DNA of 64,000 nt from Myxococcus xanthus (GCF_006402735.1 NZ_CP017174.1:7296001-7360000), one strand, 5' to 3'. Numbered from the stretch's first letter, positions 30,095 through 39,719 are shown. Numbers and translations: made by a program. The notes: generated by a model not told the origin, from the sequence alone.

Positions 30095-30922
30095 ATGGCA
30101 GACAGCGTGCCTGTGATTGGCAGTGGGGCTGGCAATCGCGCGGGGGAAGTCGTTGGCGTCATTCCTCGCGCGGAGTACGGGCGGATGGTGGTGCTCACCA
30201 CGGTCATGCCCCTGGCCGTCCTCACCACGACGTGGTTCCTGCCGCCGGGATGGAACCTGCTCGGAACGGCCGCCATGCTCACCGGCTTCCTGCTGGTGTT
30301 GGGCAAGGCCATCGCGGGCGTACCGCTGGCGCTTCTCATCAGTGAGCGCAACCTGATGAGCCTCTCCCGCTTCCAGGCGCTCGTGTGGACCGTGGTGGTG
30401 ATGGCGGGCTACCTGACGATGACGCTCTCCCGCGCGAAGTCAGGCGCGTCCAACGCCGTGGGGGTCGACATCCCCCAGGAACTCTGGATTGCCATGGGCA
30501 TCTCCACCACGTCCCTGCTGGGCACACCGCTGGTGCTGGGCGGCAAGCGCGCGCGCAGCCCGGACGAGAAGCTGGTGCAGAACACCTCCGTCCAGCTCGC
30601 GGAGGCGACAGAGGACATCGACGCTCACCGCCAGGGCGTGCTCTACGCCAACGCGAACATGACGGACGCGCGCATGGCGGACATGTTCCAGGGAGACGAG
30701 GTGGGCAACACCGCGCACATCGACCTGGCCAAGGTGCAGATGTTCTATTTCACGCTCATCGCCGCGGTGGGCTACTTCATGGACGTGGCCATGTCGGTGG
30801 CGCGCGGGATGACCAGCGCGATGCCCGCCCTGTCGCAAGGCATGCTCGCCCTGCTGGCCATCAGCCATGGTGGATACCTGCTAGGAAAGACAGGCGACCA
30901 CTCGAACTCCAAGCAGACCTGA
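30095..30922 (+). CDS. Membrane protein with an internally duplicated motif, function unknown
   Basis: A 275-residue protein with about six hydrophobic helices. Two halves share one pattern. The first reads MSLSRFQALVWTVVVMAGYL and then LWIAMGISTTSLLGTPLVLGGK. The second reads IDLAKVQMFYFTLIAAVGYF and then GMLALLAISHGGYLLGKTG. I recall a poorly described family of bacterial membrane proteins with the same repeat (S-x-x-x-x-Q-x-x-x-W/F-T followed by an LMGIS-like helix), but no function is known to me. A strong Shine-Dalgarno sequence precedes the ATG at 30095. It sits between the two-component genes and the acetate operon, so it may belong to the same response. Confidence 0.72.
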   Translation: MADSVPVIGSGAGNRAGEVVGVIPRAEYGRMVVLTTVMPLAVLTTTWFLPPGWNLLGTAAMLTGFLLVLGKAIAGVPLALLISERNLMSLSRFQALVWTVVVMAGYLTMTLSRAKSGASNAVGVDIPQELWIAMGISTTSLLGTPLVLGGKRARSPDEKLVQNTSVQLAEATEDIDAHRQGVLYANANMTDARMADMFQGDEVGNTAHIDLAKVQMFYFTLIAAVGYFMDVAMSVARGMTSAMPALSQGMLALLAISHGGYLLGKTGDHSNSKQT

Positions 30923-30931
30923 CGCCGCGCG

Positions 30932-30995
30932 CGAAGCGTTACGACGCAGCGCACGAAGCGTTACCGCGGTAACGCGAACGTCACCTTCGGTAACG
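30932..30995. promoter_or_regulatory. Nested GTTAC/GTAAC enhancer element (upstream activating site)
   Basis: Four half-sites occur: GTTAC at 30938-30942 and 30960-30964, GTAAC at 30969-30973 and 30990-30994. The inner pair forms the perfect 18-bp palindrome GCGTTACCGCGGTAACGC (30958-30975). The outer pair is centred within half a base of the same point. Outer and inner half-sites are 22 and 21 bp apart, about two helical turns. The flanks repeat too (CGAAGCGTTAC twice, CGGTAACG twice). The centre lies about 84 bp before the -24 element, a usual distance for NtrC-type activators. Confidence 0.8.
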
Positions 30996-31047
30996 TCCTG
31001 ACGCGCCGAGCCAACCTGCAACGTCTTGAATCTCCGAGCGCGGGGCG

Positions 31048-31064
31048 TTGGCAGACACGTTGCT
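31048..31064 (+). promoter_or_regulatory. Sigma-54 (-24/-12) promoter of the porin-acs operon
   Basis: TTGGCAGACACGTTGCT matches the conserved core of the sigma-54 consensus: TTGGCA with GG at 31050-31051, then exactly 10 nt to GC at 31062-31063 in TTGCT. The predicted transcription start is near 31074-31075, just before the chosen porin start at 31077. Confidence 0.8.
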
Positions 31065-31076
31065 CTGTGCTGGAGC

Positions 31077-32183
31077 ATGCGCACTGCCCCCGCACGCATG
31101 CTGTCGTTCATGGCCGCGCTCGCGGTCCTGCTGTCAGCCACTCCGTCGAGCGCATTCAAGATTCCCCTCAGCGAGGAGTCCTACCTCAACGTCGCCATCC
31201 TCCTGCAGCCGCAGCTCCAGATTGTCGACAAAGGCGCGCCGTCCGGCGGCCCCAGCTCCGACATGTTCCTGCGGCGCACGCGCCTGCTCGTCTTCGGCAA
31301 CATCACCCAGAAACTGTCGTTCTTCGCCGAAACGGACCAGCCCAACTACGGCAAGAACGGCGACTGGAACGTCGCCTTCTTCATCCAGGACGCGTTCATC
31401 TCCTACGAGGTGGCGGAGAAAGTCTGGATTGACGTGGGCATGCTGCTGCCGCCGCTGACGCGCCATGTCCTCCAGGGCGCCATCGCGTTGCAGGCAGTGG
31501 ACTACCACTCCAACCTGGTCCGCTGGGCACCTGGCGTGGGCAAGGTGTGGCGGGACATCGGCGTGCAGGTCCGCGGCTTCGCCGGCCCCTTGGGCTTCCG
31601 GGCCGCCATCTTCAATGGCGTCAACGGCAAGACGACCCCGGATGGCACCGTGCTCAACCCGGACGATTTGCCTCGCGTCACGGCGATGGCGCGCTGGAAC
31701 TTCTTCACGCGCGAGGAGGACCTCTTCTTCCAAGGCATCTACTTCGCCTCCGAGCCGCGCTTGTCGGTGGGCATCGGCGCCGACTACCAGCCCAAAGCAG
31801 TGGCCACGGAGTCCGGTCTCCATGACTCGTTGGGCACGGCCGCGGACGTGTTCCTCGACGTGCCCCTGGCGAACGACCAGGAGTTCGTCTTCAACGCCAC
31901 CCTCTTCCACTACCGCCAGGGCCTGGACAACCCACAGAGCGGCACGGGCTTCTACGCGGAGACGGGCTGGCGCTTCGGCAAGCTCCAGCCGCTCATCTCC
32001 GGCGAGTACTTCAAGGCGCGCGTGGACGGCCAGGACCTGCTCGCGCTCAAGCCCGGCTTCAACATCTGGTTCCAGAAGCACACGCTCAACCTCCGGACAG
32101 AGGTCGCCGTCGCGTGGACGGGCGACATCTCCCAGGCGCGTGCCTCCGTGACGGGCACGAGCCAGCTGCAGCTCTTCTACTAA
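31077..32183 (+). CDS. Outer-membrane porin (phosphate-selective porin O/P-like)
   Basis: A 368-residue protein with a signal peptide (SFMAALAVLLSATPSSAF, cleavage about residue 27) and a beta-barrel body of alternating polar and hydrophobic strands ending in the barrel-type terminus LQLFY. Segments such as FLRRTRLLVFGNITQKLSFFAETDQPNYGKNG and FIQDAFISYEV are typical of porins of the OprO/OprP family. As the first gene of the acs operon it probably lets acetate or related anions cross the outer membrane. Start choice is uncertain: 31077 would give an almost leaderless mRNA from the sigma-54 promoter; 31098 is the alternative. Confidence 0.82.
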   Translation: MRTAPARMLSFMAALAVLLSATPSSAFKIPLSEESYLNVAILLQPQLQIVDKGAPSGGPSSDMFLRRTRLLVFGNITQKLSFFAETDQPNYGKNGDWNVAFFIQDAFISYEVAEKVWIDVGMLLPPLTRHVLQGAIALQAVDYHSNLVRWAPGVGKVWRDIGVQVRGFAGPLGFRAAIFNGVNGKTTPDGTVLNPDDLPRVTAMARWNFFTREEDLFFQGIYFASEPRLSVGIGADYQPKAVATESGLHDSLGTAADVFLDVPLANDQEFVFNATLFHYRQGLDNPQSGTGFYAETGWRFGKLQPLISGEYFKARVDGQDLLALKPGFNIWFQKHTLNLRTEVAVAWTGDISQARASVTGTSQLQLFY

Positions 32184-32211
32184 CCCTCCTCCACCCCCAA
32201 GGATGCCGACG

Positions 32212-34176
32212 ATGGCCCAGACGCAGGACGCGCTCATTCCCACGAAGGACGCCTTCAGCCGCAAAGCCCACGTGAAGAGCCTGGAGGACTACCAGCGCCT
32301 CTACCAGCGCAGCATCCAGCAGCCCGAGGCCTTCTGGAGTGAGATGGCCGAACAGCTCACCTGGTTCCACAAGCCAGACGCCATCATGGACCTGGACGCC
32401 GAACAGGTGGACTTCTCCTGGTTCGGCGGCGGCAAGCTCAACGCGGCCTACAACTGCATCGACCGGCACGCCAAGGAGCGCCCCGGCAAGGTCGCCATCA
32501 TCTGGGCGAAGAACGAGCCGGGCGAATACGAATCCATCACCTACCGCGACCTCCAGCACCACGTGGGCCGCGTGGCCAACGTGCTGAAGGCGCACGGCGT
32601 GCGCAAGGGCGACCGCGTCTGCATCTACCTGCCCATGGTGCCGGAGCTCGCCTACACCATGCTCGCGTGCGCGCGCATCGGCGCGGTGCACTCCGTGGTG
32701 TTCGCCGGCTTCTCATCGGAGGCCCTGCGCGAGCGGATTCTCGACTCCGGCGCCAAGGTGCTCATCACCGCCAACGAAGGTCCGCGAGGCCCCAAGTTCG
32801 TGGCCACCAAGGCCATCGCAGACGAGGCCGTGGAGGGCCTGTCCCTGGTGGAGTCCATCCTCGTGGTGCGCCGCACGGGCAAGGATGTGCCCATGCTCGC
32901 CGGCCGCGACTACTGGCTGGACGCGGAGATGGCGAAGCACCGCGGCGTCTGTCCCGCGGAGTGGATGGACTCCGAGGACCCGCTCTTCATCCTCTATACG
33001 TCCGGCTCCACGGGGAAGCCCAAGGGCGTGCTGCACACCACGGGCGGCTACCTCGTCTACGCGGCCACCACGTTCCGCTACGTCTTCGACATCCAGCCGG
33101 AGGACGTCTACTTCTGCGCGGCGGACCTGGGCTGGGTCACCGGCCACAGCTACATCCTCTACGGGCCGCTGATGAACGGCACCACCACGGTGATGTTCGA
33201 GTCCACGCCCACCTTCCCGGACGCGGGGCGGCTGTGGCGCGTGGTGGACGACCTCAAGGCCACCATCCTCTACACCGCGCCCACCGCGCTGCGCTCGCTC
33301 ATCAAGGAGGGTGACGCGTGGGTGAAGAAGTCCTCGCGCCAGTCGCTGCGCCTCCTGGGCAGCGTGGGCGAGCCCATCAACCCGGAGGTGTGGCGCTGGT
33401 ACCACGACGTCGTGGGCGAAGGCCGCTGCCCGGTGGTGGACACGTGGTGGCAGACGGAGACGGGCGGCATCCTGATTGCGCCGCTGCCGGGGGCCACGCC
33501 CACCAAGCCGGGCTCCGCCACCCTGCCCTTCTTCGGCGTGGAGCCGGTGCTGGTGGACGACGAGGGCCGCGTCATCGAAGGCAACGGCGTCAGCGGCAAC
33601 CTGTGCCTGGCGCGCTCGTGGCCGGGGCAGGCCCGCACGCTGTACGGCCACCACCAGCGCTTCAAGGAGACGTACTACGCGCGCTTCCCCAACCTGTACT
33701 TCACCGGTGACGGGTGCCGCCGCGACGAGGACGGGTACTACTGGATTACCGGCCGCGTGGATGACGTGCTCAACGTCTCCGGGCACCGCCTGGGCACCGC
33801 CGAGGTGGAGAGCGCGCTGGTGGCCCATGAGGCCGTCGCCGAGGCCGCCGTGGTGGGCTTCCCGCACGACCTCAAGGGCACGGGCGTGTGCGCGTTCGTC
33901 ACGGTGAAGCCGGACTGGCAGGAGTCCAGCTCCGAGCAAATGGTGGGCGCGCTCAAGGAGCAGGTCCGGCATGTCATTGGCCCCATCGCCACGCCGGACC
34001 GGGTGGTGCTGGTCAACGGCCTGCCGAAGACGCGCTCCGGGAAGATTCTGCGCCGCATGCTCCGCAAGATTGCCTCGGGCGAGGTGGAGAACCTGGGTGA
34101 CGCCAGCACCCTGGCGGACCCGGCGGTGCTCGACGAACTGCTCGCGAAGGCCACACCCCCACAGGCGAAGCGCTGA
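32212..34176 (+). CDS. acs: Acetyl-CoA synthetase
   Basis: A 654-residue AMP-forming acetate-CoA ligase, the usual Acs length. The P-loop-like motif is YTSGSTGKPKGVLH, the adenylate-binding segment is DTWWQTETGG, and the C-terminal hinge follows (YWITGRVDDVLNVSGHRLGT). The catalytic Lys lies in PKTRSGKILRRMLRKIA; in other bacteria this Lys is switched off by acetylation. Signature residues for acetate (rather than propionate) are consistent, but this was not checked by alignment. AAGGA lies 8 nt before the ATG at 32212; an ATG at 32203 is less likely. It follows the porin gene by 28 bp and precedes DUF485-actP. Confidence 0.96.
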   Translation: MAQTQDALIPTKDAFSRKAHVKSLEDYQRLYQRSIQQPEAFWSEMAEQLTWFHKPDAIMDLDAEQVDFSWFGGGKLNAAYNCIDRHAKERPGKVAIIWAKNEPGEYESITYRDLQHHVGRVANVLKAHGVRKGDRVCIYLPMVPELAYTMLACARIGAVHSVVFAGFSSEALRERILDSGAKVLITANEGPRGPKFVATKAIADEAVEGLSLVESILVVRRTGKDVPMLAGRDYWLDAEMAKHRGVCPAEWMDSEDPLFILYTSGSTGKPKGVLHTTGGYLVYAATTFRYVFDIQPEDVYFCAADLGWVTGHSYILYGPLMNGTTTVMFESTPTFPDAGRLWRVVDDLKATILYTAPTALRSLIKEGDAWVKKSSRQSLRLLGSVGEPINPEVWRWYHDVVGEGRCPVVDTWWQTETGGILIAPLPGATPTKPGSATLPFFGVEPVLVDDEGRVIEGNGVSGNLCLARSWPGQARTLYGHHQRFKETYYARFPNLYFTGDGCRRDEDGYYWITGRVDDVLNVSGHRLGTAEVESALVAHEAVAEAAVVGFPHDLKGTGVCAFVTVKPDWQESSSEQMVGALKEQVRHVIGPIATPDRVVLVNGLPKTRSGKILRRMLRKIASGEVENLGDASTLADPAVLDELLAKATPPQAKR

Positions 34177-34192
34177 CCGGAGGAGAAACCCC

Positions 34193-34477
34193 ATGTCCAC
34201 GAATCCGAATGAGGAAGCGCTGGAAGCACTCGCGGCGGCGCGCTGGCGCGTGGCCGGCGTGCTCACCGTGACGACGCTGGTGGCGTACCTGGGCTTCATC
34301 CTGCTGGTGGCGTTCAACAAGCCGCTCATGGGGCAGCAGTTCGTCCCCGGCCTGTCCATTGGCATCCTGCTGGGCGCGCTGGTCATCGTCGCGGCCTGGG
34401 CGCTGACGGGCATCTACATGCTGTGGGCGAACGGGAAGTACGACCGCGCCCTGCACCAACTCCGCGGTGGGAAGTGA
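34193..34477 (+). CDS. DUF485 small membrane protein (ActP partner)
   Basis: A 94-residue protein with two transmembrane helices (VAGVLTVTTLVAYLGFILLVAF and GLSIGILLGALVIVAAWALTGIYM) and a basic tail, the standard DUF485 layout (YjcH in E. coli). These genes nearly always lie just before actP and may assist the permease. GGAGGAG precedes the start. The gaps to acs (16 bp) and actP (7 bp) show a single transcript. Confidence 0.9.
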   Translation: MSTNPNEEALEALAAARWRVAGVLTVTTLVAYLGFILLVAFNKPLMGQQFVPGLSIGILLGALVIVAAWALTGIYMLWANGKYDRALHQLRGGK

Positions 34478-34484
34478 GGCAGGC

Positions 34485-36119
34485 ATGAACCCGGCAGAAA
34501 CGACGACGCAGCTCGGCCAGCCGAACGCGACGGCCATCCTGTTCTTCCTCATCTTCGTCGGCATCACCCTGGCGATTACTTACTGGGCGGCACGCAAGAC
34601 GAAGACGACCTCGGAGTTCTTCGCCGCGGGCGGCGGCGTGAGCGCGGCGCAGAACGGCTTCGCGCTCGCGGGCGACTACATGAGCGCCGCCAGCTTCCTG
34701 GGCATCGCGGGCCTGGTGGCGACGTCCGGCTTCGACGGGCTCATCTACTCCGTGGGCTGGCTGGTGGGCTGGCCGGTCGTGACGTTCCTCATCGCCGAGC
34801 CCCTGCGCAACCTGGGCAAGTACACCTTCGCGGACGTGGTGGCCTACCGGCTGAAGCAGACCCCGGTGCGGCTGTCGGCCGCGGTGGGCACGCTCACCGT
34901 GGTCAGCTTCTATCTGATTGCGCAGATGGTGGGCGCCGGCAATCTCATCCACCTGCTGTTCGGCCTGTCCTACGAGATGGCGGTCATCATCGTGGGCGCG
35001 GTGATGATTCTCTACGTGCTCTTCGGCGGGATGATTGCCACCACGTGGGTGCAGATCGTCAAGGCGGTGCTGCTGCTGGCAGGCGCCACGGGGCTCGCGG
35101 GCATGGTGCTGTCCAAGTTCGGCTTCAGCCCGCTGCGGCTCTTCAACGAGGCCGCCACCCAATACGGCGCGGAGGTGCTGGCACCTGGGAAGCTGGTGAA
35201 CAACCCGCTGGAGGCCATCTCCCTGGGCGTGGCGCTGATGTTCGGCACCGCGGGCCTGCCGCACATCCTGATGCGCTTCTACACCGTGCCGGACGCGAAG
35301 GCGGCGCGCAGCAGCGTCTTCTACGCCACGGGGCTCATCGGCTACTTCTACCTGGTGACGTTCATCCTGGGCTTCGGCGCGTCCGTGCTGGTGGGCCGTC
35401 AGGCGATTACCGGCGTGGACAAGGGCGGCAACATGGCAGCGCCCATGCTCGCCGAAGTCGTGGGTGGCACGGGCTTCCTGGGCTTCATCTCCGCCGTCGC
35501 CTTCGCCACGATTCTGGCGGTGGTGGCCGGCCTGACGCTGTCCGGCGCGGCGGCGCTGTCCCATGACTTGTGGTCCAGCGTGGTGCGCAAGGGCCAGGCC
35601 CCCGAGGCGGAGCAGCTCAAGGTAGCCCGGCTGGCCAGCCTCTTCCTGGGCGTCCTGGCCATCATCCTGGGCGTGGCCTTCAAGGGGCAGAACGTGGCCT
35701 TCATGGTGGGTCTTGCCTTCGCCATCGCGGCGAGCGCCAACTTCCCGGCGCTGCTCCTGTCCATGGCCTGGAAGAAGTTCACCACGAATGGCGCGGTGGC
35801 CAGCATGCTCACGGGCGCCATCAGCTCGGTGCTCTTCATCTTCCTGTCCCCCACGGTGCAGGTGGACCTCCTGGGCAACACGTCCGCGCTGTTCCCCCTG
35901 CGCAACCCGGGCGTCATCACCATTCCCCTGGCGTTCATCGTGGGCGCGGCGGTGTCGCTGCTCTTCCCCGAGCACGAGTCCGCCGCCCGCTTCGCCGAGG
36001 TGAAGCACCGGATGCACGTGGGGGCGCCCCAGCCGGCCCCCGCGGTGGCGTCGGTGGCATCGAAGCCGGCCGCGGAGCAGTCCCGCCCCGCTGCCTCGGG
36101 TAGCGAAGCCGAGGCCTGA
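34485..36119 (+). CDS. actP: Acetate permease (sodium:solute symporter)
   Basis: A 544-residue SSSF transporter with about 13 helices that imports acetate and other short monocarboxylates. Family features are TTSEFFAAGGGVSAAQNGFALAGDYMSAASFLGIAG near the N-terminus and the GLPHILMRFYTVPDAKAARSS segment in the middle. The last 45 residues are Ala/Pro-rich and probably a flexible cytoplasmic tail not seen in E. coli ActP. The ATG at 34485 has GAGG five bases upstream; the frame opens earlier at GTG 34467 inside the DUF485 gene. It ends the porin-acs-DUF485-actP operon. Confidence 0.94.
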   Translation: MNPAETTTQLGQPNATAILFFLIFVGITLAITYWAARKTKTTSEFFAAGGGVSAAQNGFALAGDYMSAASFLGIAGLVATSGFDGLIYSVGWLVGWPVVTFLIAEPLRNLGKYTFADVVAYRLKQTPVRLSAAVGTLTVVSFYLIAQMVGAGNLIHLLFGLSYEMAVIIVGAVMILYVLFGGMIATTWVQIVKAVLLLAGATGLAGMVLSKFGFSPLRLFNEAATQYGAEVLAPGKLVNNPLEAISLGVALMFGTAGLPHILMRFYTVPDAKAARSSVFYATGLIGYFYLVTFILGFGASVLVGRQAITGVDKGGNMAAPMLAEVVGGTGFLGFISAVAFATILAVVAGLTLSGAAALSHDLWSSVVRKGQAPEAEQLKVARLASLFLGVLAIILGVAFKGQNVAFMVGLAFAIAASANFPALLLSMAWKKFTTNGAVASMLTGAISSVLFIFLSPTVQVDLLGNTSALFPLRNPGVITIPLAFIVGAAVSLLFPEHESAARFAEVKHRMHVGAPQPAPAVASVASKPAAEQSRPAASGSEAEA

Positions 36120-36150
36120 GGACGGGCATTCCCCTGGGGCACGGGTCGCC

Positions 36151-36156
36151 TACACT
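36151..36156 (+). promoter_or_regulatory. Candidate -10 box of a leaderless promoter
   Basis: TACACT ends 6 nt before the GTG of the K+ channel gene, which lacks a Shine-Dalgarno sequence. It lies 31 bp after the actP stop codon, so the channel may have its own promoter. Confidence 0.4.
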
Positions 36157-36162
36157 GGGCCC

Positions 36163-36990
<828 letters not shown>

Positions 36991-37138
36991 GTCGCGGGCG
37001 CTCGCATGGCCCCCGTACCGGCGGCCGGGCACTTCCTGGACGGGACGGAGGCGGAACGGGCGTCCGATTCCAGCCAATGCTCCTCACAGGGTGAAGCTTA
37101 TCGACGGAGCCCTGGCTCTCGATGCCCTGGAGGCAACC

Positions 37139-37852
37139 ATGCTCTTCCGCCAGCTCTTCGACACGACGTCGTCGACGTACACCTATCTGCTTGGGGACGA
37201 GGAACGAGGAACGGCACTCCTCATCGACCCCTTCGCGGAGAAGCTCGACCGGGACCTCACGCTGCTGCGGGAGCTTGGCCTCTCCCTCACCCATGTGCTC
37301 GACACGCACGTGCACGCGGACCATGTCACTGCGTCCGGCCTGCTCCGGACTCGCACGGGCGCCAAGGTGGTGGGCGGCACAGCTGGGGCACCGTGCGCTG
37401 ACATCCACGTGAAGCATGGCGACACGCTGCGCGCCGGGACCTTCACGCTCCAGGTGCTCGCGACGCCGGGCCACACGGATGACAGCGTGAGCTACCTTTT
37501 GGGAGACCGTGTCTTCACCGGGGATGCCCTGCTCATCCGTGGCAATGGCAGGACAGACTTCCAGAATGGGAACGCCGGCACCTTGTATGACTCCATCACC
37601 CGAGTGCTGTTCGCGCTTCCCGATGAGACGCTCGTGTACCCGGCCCATGACTACAAAGGGCTGACGGTGACGACCATCGGCGAGGAGAAGCGGCACAACC
37701 CGCGCGTGGCCGGCCGGAGCCGCGACGGCTTCATCCAGCTCATGAACAACCTGGGCCTGCCGAAGCCCAAGCTCATCGACGTGGCGGTTCCCGCCAACCG
37801 CGCTTGTGGACTGACGGCACCGGTCAGCACGCAAGACAGCCTCACACATTGA
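37139..37852 (+). CDS. MBL-fold hydrolase, persulfide dioxygenase (ETHE1)-like
   Basis: A 237-residue metallo-beta-lactamase-fold protein. The metal motif is THVHADHVT (His 57, His 59, Asp 61, His 62). The later ligands are in TPGHTDDSVSYLLGD, FTGDALLIRGNGRTDFQNGN and YPAHDYKG. The stretch GRTDFQNGNAGTLYDSI is characteristic of ETHE1-type mononuclear iron persulfide dioxygenases, which oxidise glutathione persulfide to sulfite. No rhodanese domain is fused or adjacent. GGAGG lies 5 nt before the ATG. Some glyoxalase II enzymes share the fold, but the GRTDFQ motif argues against that. Confidence 0.85.
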   Translation: MLFRQLFDTTSSTYTYLLGDEERGTALLIDPFAEKLDRDLTLLRELGLSLTHVLDTHVHADHVTASGLLRTRTGAKVVGGTAGAPCADIHVKHGDTLRAGTFTLQVLATPGHTDDSVSYLLGDRVFTGDALLIRGNGRTDFQNGNAGTLYDSITRVLFALPDETLVYPAHDYKGLTVTTIGEEKRHNPRVAGRSRDGFIQLMNNLGLPKPKLIDVAVPANRACGLTAPVSTQDSLTH

Positions 37853-38119
37853 GGCACAGGAGGGGCGGCACCAGCTCAAGGCTTGCTGCCCATCCGGCCC
37901 GGAGCCCACGCAAACACGCCACGACATCGACTCGCGAGCCTCCGGGAATCTTGGCGCACCCGCCACGTTCCTGAGCCAACCTGTAACAACACGGCAGCGA
38001 GCCCCCAGGCATCACACACGCCTGCGACTCCAGGGCAGGTATGTTGATGCCAAGCGCACAACTCGCTGAAACACCCGCCAGAAAGCAGGCCCTCGACGTT
38101 CACTCCGCACCACGCTGGG

Positions 38120-38125
38120 TAGGAT
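38120..38125 (+). promoter_or_regulatory. Candidate -10 box of a leaderless promoter
   Basis: TAGGAT lies 8 nt before the ATG of the methylase gene. The AGGA inside it could also act as a ribosome site (9-nt spacing), so the two readings compete. Confidence 0.35.
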
Positions 38126-38133
38126 GCGGTTCC

Positions 38134-39702
38134 ATGCCACGCACCGCGCATAGGCCGCTGGAAGTGGATGAGGAGAAGCTCGTCCTTCAATTCCCCAGCC
38201 TGGACCGTAAGGCCGTGGGTGCTTTCTTCACGCCTGCACCGCTGGCGGAACGCACCCTCGCGCTCGCACTCCAGCACGTAGGGGGAGGCCCCCTCACCGT
38301 CGTGGACCCCTCGTGCGGCGCGGGCGCCTTCCTCACCGCCGCTTCGCGGCTGCGGCCCGGCGTCCGGCTCTGCGGCCTTGAGTTGGACCCCGAGGTCGCC
38401 CGCCTCTGCCAGGCCCGCGTGCCCGAGGCCACCGTGCGCGCGGGAGACGCGCTGCGAGACGGACTGGAGCCCCTGCTCGCCACCACTCCGCCGGAGCACC
38501 AGGAGCTGTGGGTGGGCAACCCGCCCTACAACGGAACCTCCTCCGTGCTGAAGGACCCGGGCACCTATGCCCGGCTGCGCGCCCTGCTCCCCCTGGCGCT
38601 GATGCCCGGCACCAGCCTGCGCGACGACTTCGCCTTCTTCCTCCTGGTGGCCGCGCACCGGCTGGCCACCCGCCCCGGCGCGCTCGCCTTCATCACCCCC
38701 GCGAGCTTCCTCGACGCCTTCATGTACGCGCCGCTGCGCCAGTCGCTGCTGGAGACGCTCTCCCTGCGCGAGGTGGTGGACCTGGGCCCCGGCGCATTCG
38801 CGGGCACGCAGGTGCGGACCTGCATCACCGTGTGGAGCTCCCTCCCGGGCCCCCACCCCGCCCCGCGCTTCGAGCGCCGGGGCATCGGAACTCACTTCAC
38901 CCCCGAGCCCCCCGAGTGGCGGCTCGCGCCCACCGCGCCCGAGGCCTCCGCCCTGGATGCCCGCTGGCGACAGAGCGGTGAGCCCCTGACACGGCTCGTC
39001 CCCGTCAGCCTCCCCGGCGTGAAGACACGCTTCGACGAATTGCTGGTGGACGCCGACCCGGAGCGGCTCCTCACGCGCGTGAAGGACTTCGCGGCCACGC
39101 CGGAAGAAGCCCTGCCCGAGTTCGCGAAGGCGCACGGCCTGCCAGAGGAGTTGATGCCCAAGCTGCGCGCACTGAAGGCCGGGCCACCGCTGGAGGTGGA
39201 CGCCAGCTACGTGCGGCCCTTCTATCGCTACGGCGGCGCGCGCCACCGCGGCAGCGTTCCCCCCGAGGCCCGCGCCTACTGCTACCTGGACCGTCGGCTC
39301 GTCCCCCGTGGCGACCACCGGCTGCGCGGCCCCTATGACCCGCACCTGGGCGCGGTGAAGCTGCTCTTCAACGTGCGCGAGCTGCCCCTGTCGGCAGCGC
39401 TGCTGGAGGACGAAGGCTGCGTGCATGACCACCGCCACGCGCGCTTCGCCCCGCTCTATGTGCCGCAGCGCCTGCGCGACGAGGGCCTGGGCCTCACCCG
39501 GTCCGTGAAGACACGGGACGAACTGGGCCCGCTGGTGCCCAACCTCTCTCCCCAGGGCCTGGCGTGGGCCGAACGCCTGGGCGGCCCCCTGCCCGCCTTC
39601 CAGGCACTGGTCCGATTCCTCAACGGGCCGGAAGTCCAAGGCATCTGGGCGCCCGCCTTCGGCGCCTCTCGCGTGGTGCCCGTGCCCCTCACGGAGGAGT
39701 GA
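38134..39702 (+). CDS. Solitary N6-adenine DNA methyltransferase (Eco57I/TaqI-like)
   Basis: A 522-residue protein. Motif X/I appear as GAFFTPAPLAERTL and VVDPSCGAGAFLTAA (SAM binding), and the catalytic motif IV is WVGNPPYNGTSS (NPPY), typical of gamma-class adenine methylases. The C-terminal 300 residues (about 230-520) look like a TaqI/Eco57I-type target-recognition region. No endonuclease motif is present in the chain and no restriction gene lies beside it, so it is either an orphan methylase or a protein or RNA methylase look-alike. It is flanked by MBL hydrolase and sodC genes. Composition is like that of its neighbours, giving no sign of recent transfer. Confidence 0.8.
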   Translation: MPRTAHRPLEVDEEKLVLQFPSLDRKAVGAFFTPAPLAERTLALALQHVGGGPLTVVDPSCGAGAFLTAASRLRPGVRLCGLELDPEVARLCQARVPEATVRAGDALRDGLEPLLATTPPEHQELWVGNPPYNGTSSVLKDPGTYARLRALLPLALMPGTSLRDDFAFFLLVAAHRLATRPGALAFITPASFLDAFMYAPLRQSLLETLSLREVVDLGPGAFAGTQVRTCITVWSSLPGPHPAPRFERRGIGTHFTPEPPEWRLAPTAPEASALDARWRQSGEPLTRLVPVSLPGVKTRFDELLVDADPERLLTRVKDFAATPEEALPEFAKAHGLPEELMPKLRALKAGPPLEVDASYVRPFYRYGGARHRGSVPPEARAYCYLDRRLVPRGDHRLRGPYDPHLGAVKLLFNVRELPLSAALLEDEGCVHDHRHARFAPLYVPQRLRDEGLGLTRSVKTRDELGPLVPNLSPQGLAWAERLGGPLPAFQALVRFLNGPEVQGIWAPAFGASRVVPVPLTEE

Positions 39703-39719
39703 GCGCTACAGGGCAGATG

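Noticed and set aside
30958..30975. The GCGTTACCGCGGTAACGC palindrome as a terminator of the preceding gene
   Set aside because: It has no loop and no T tract, and it is embedded in a symmetric set of repeated half-sites upstream of a sigma-54 promoter, which fits a protein-binding site.
37876..39639. A 587-codon minus-strand frame over the methylase gene
   Set aside because: The plus strand has clear methylase motifs in order (FTP, DPSCGAG, NPPYN), while the minus frame is Arg/Gly/Ala-rich and has none.
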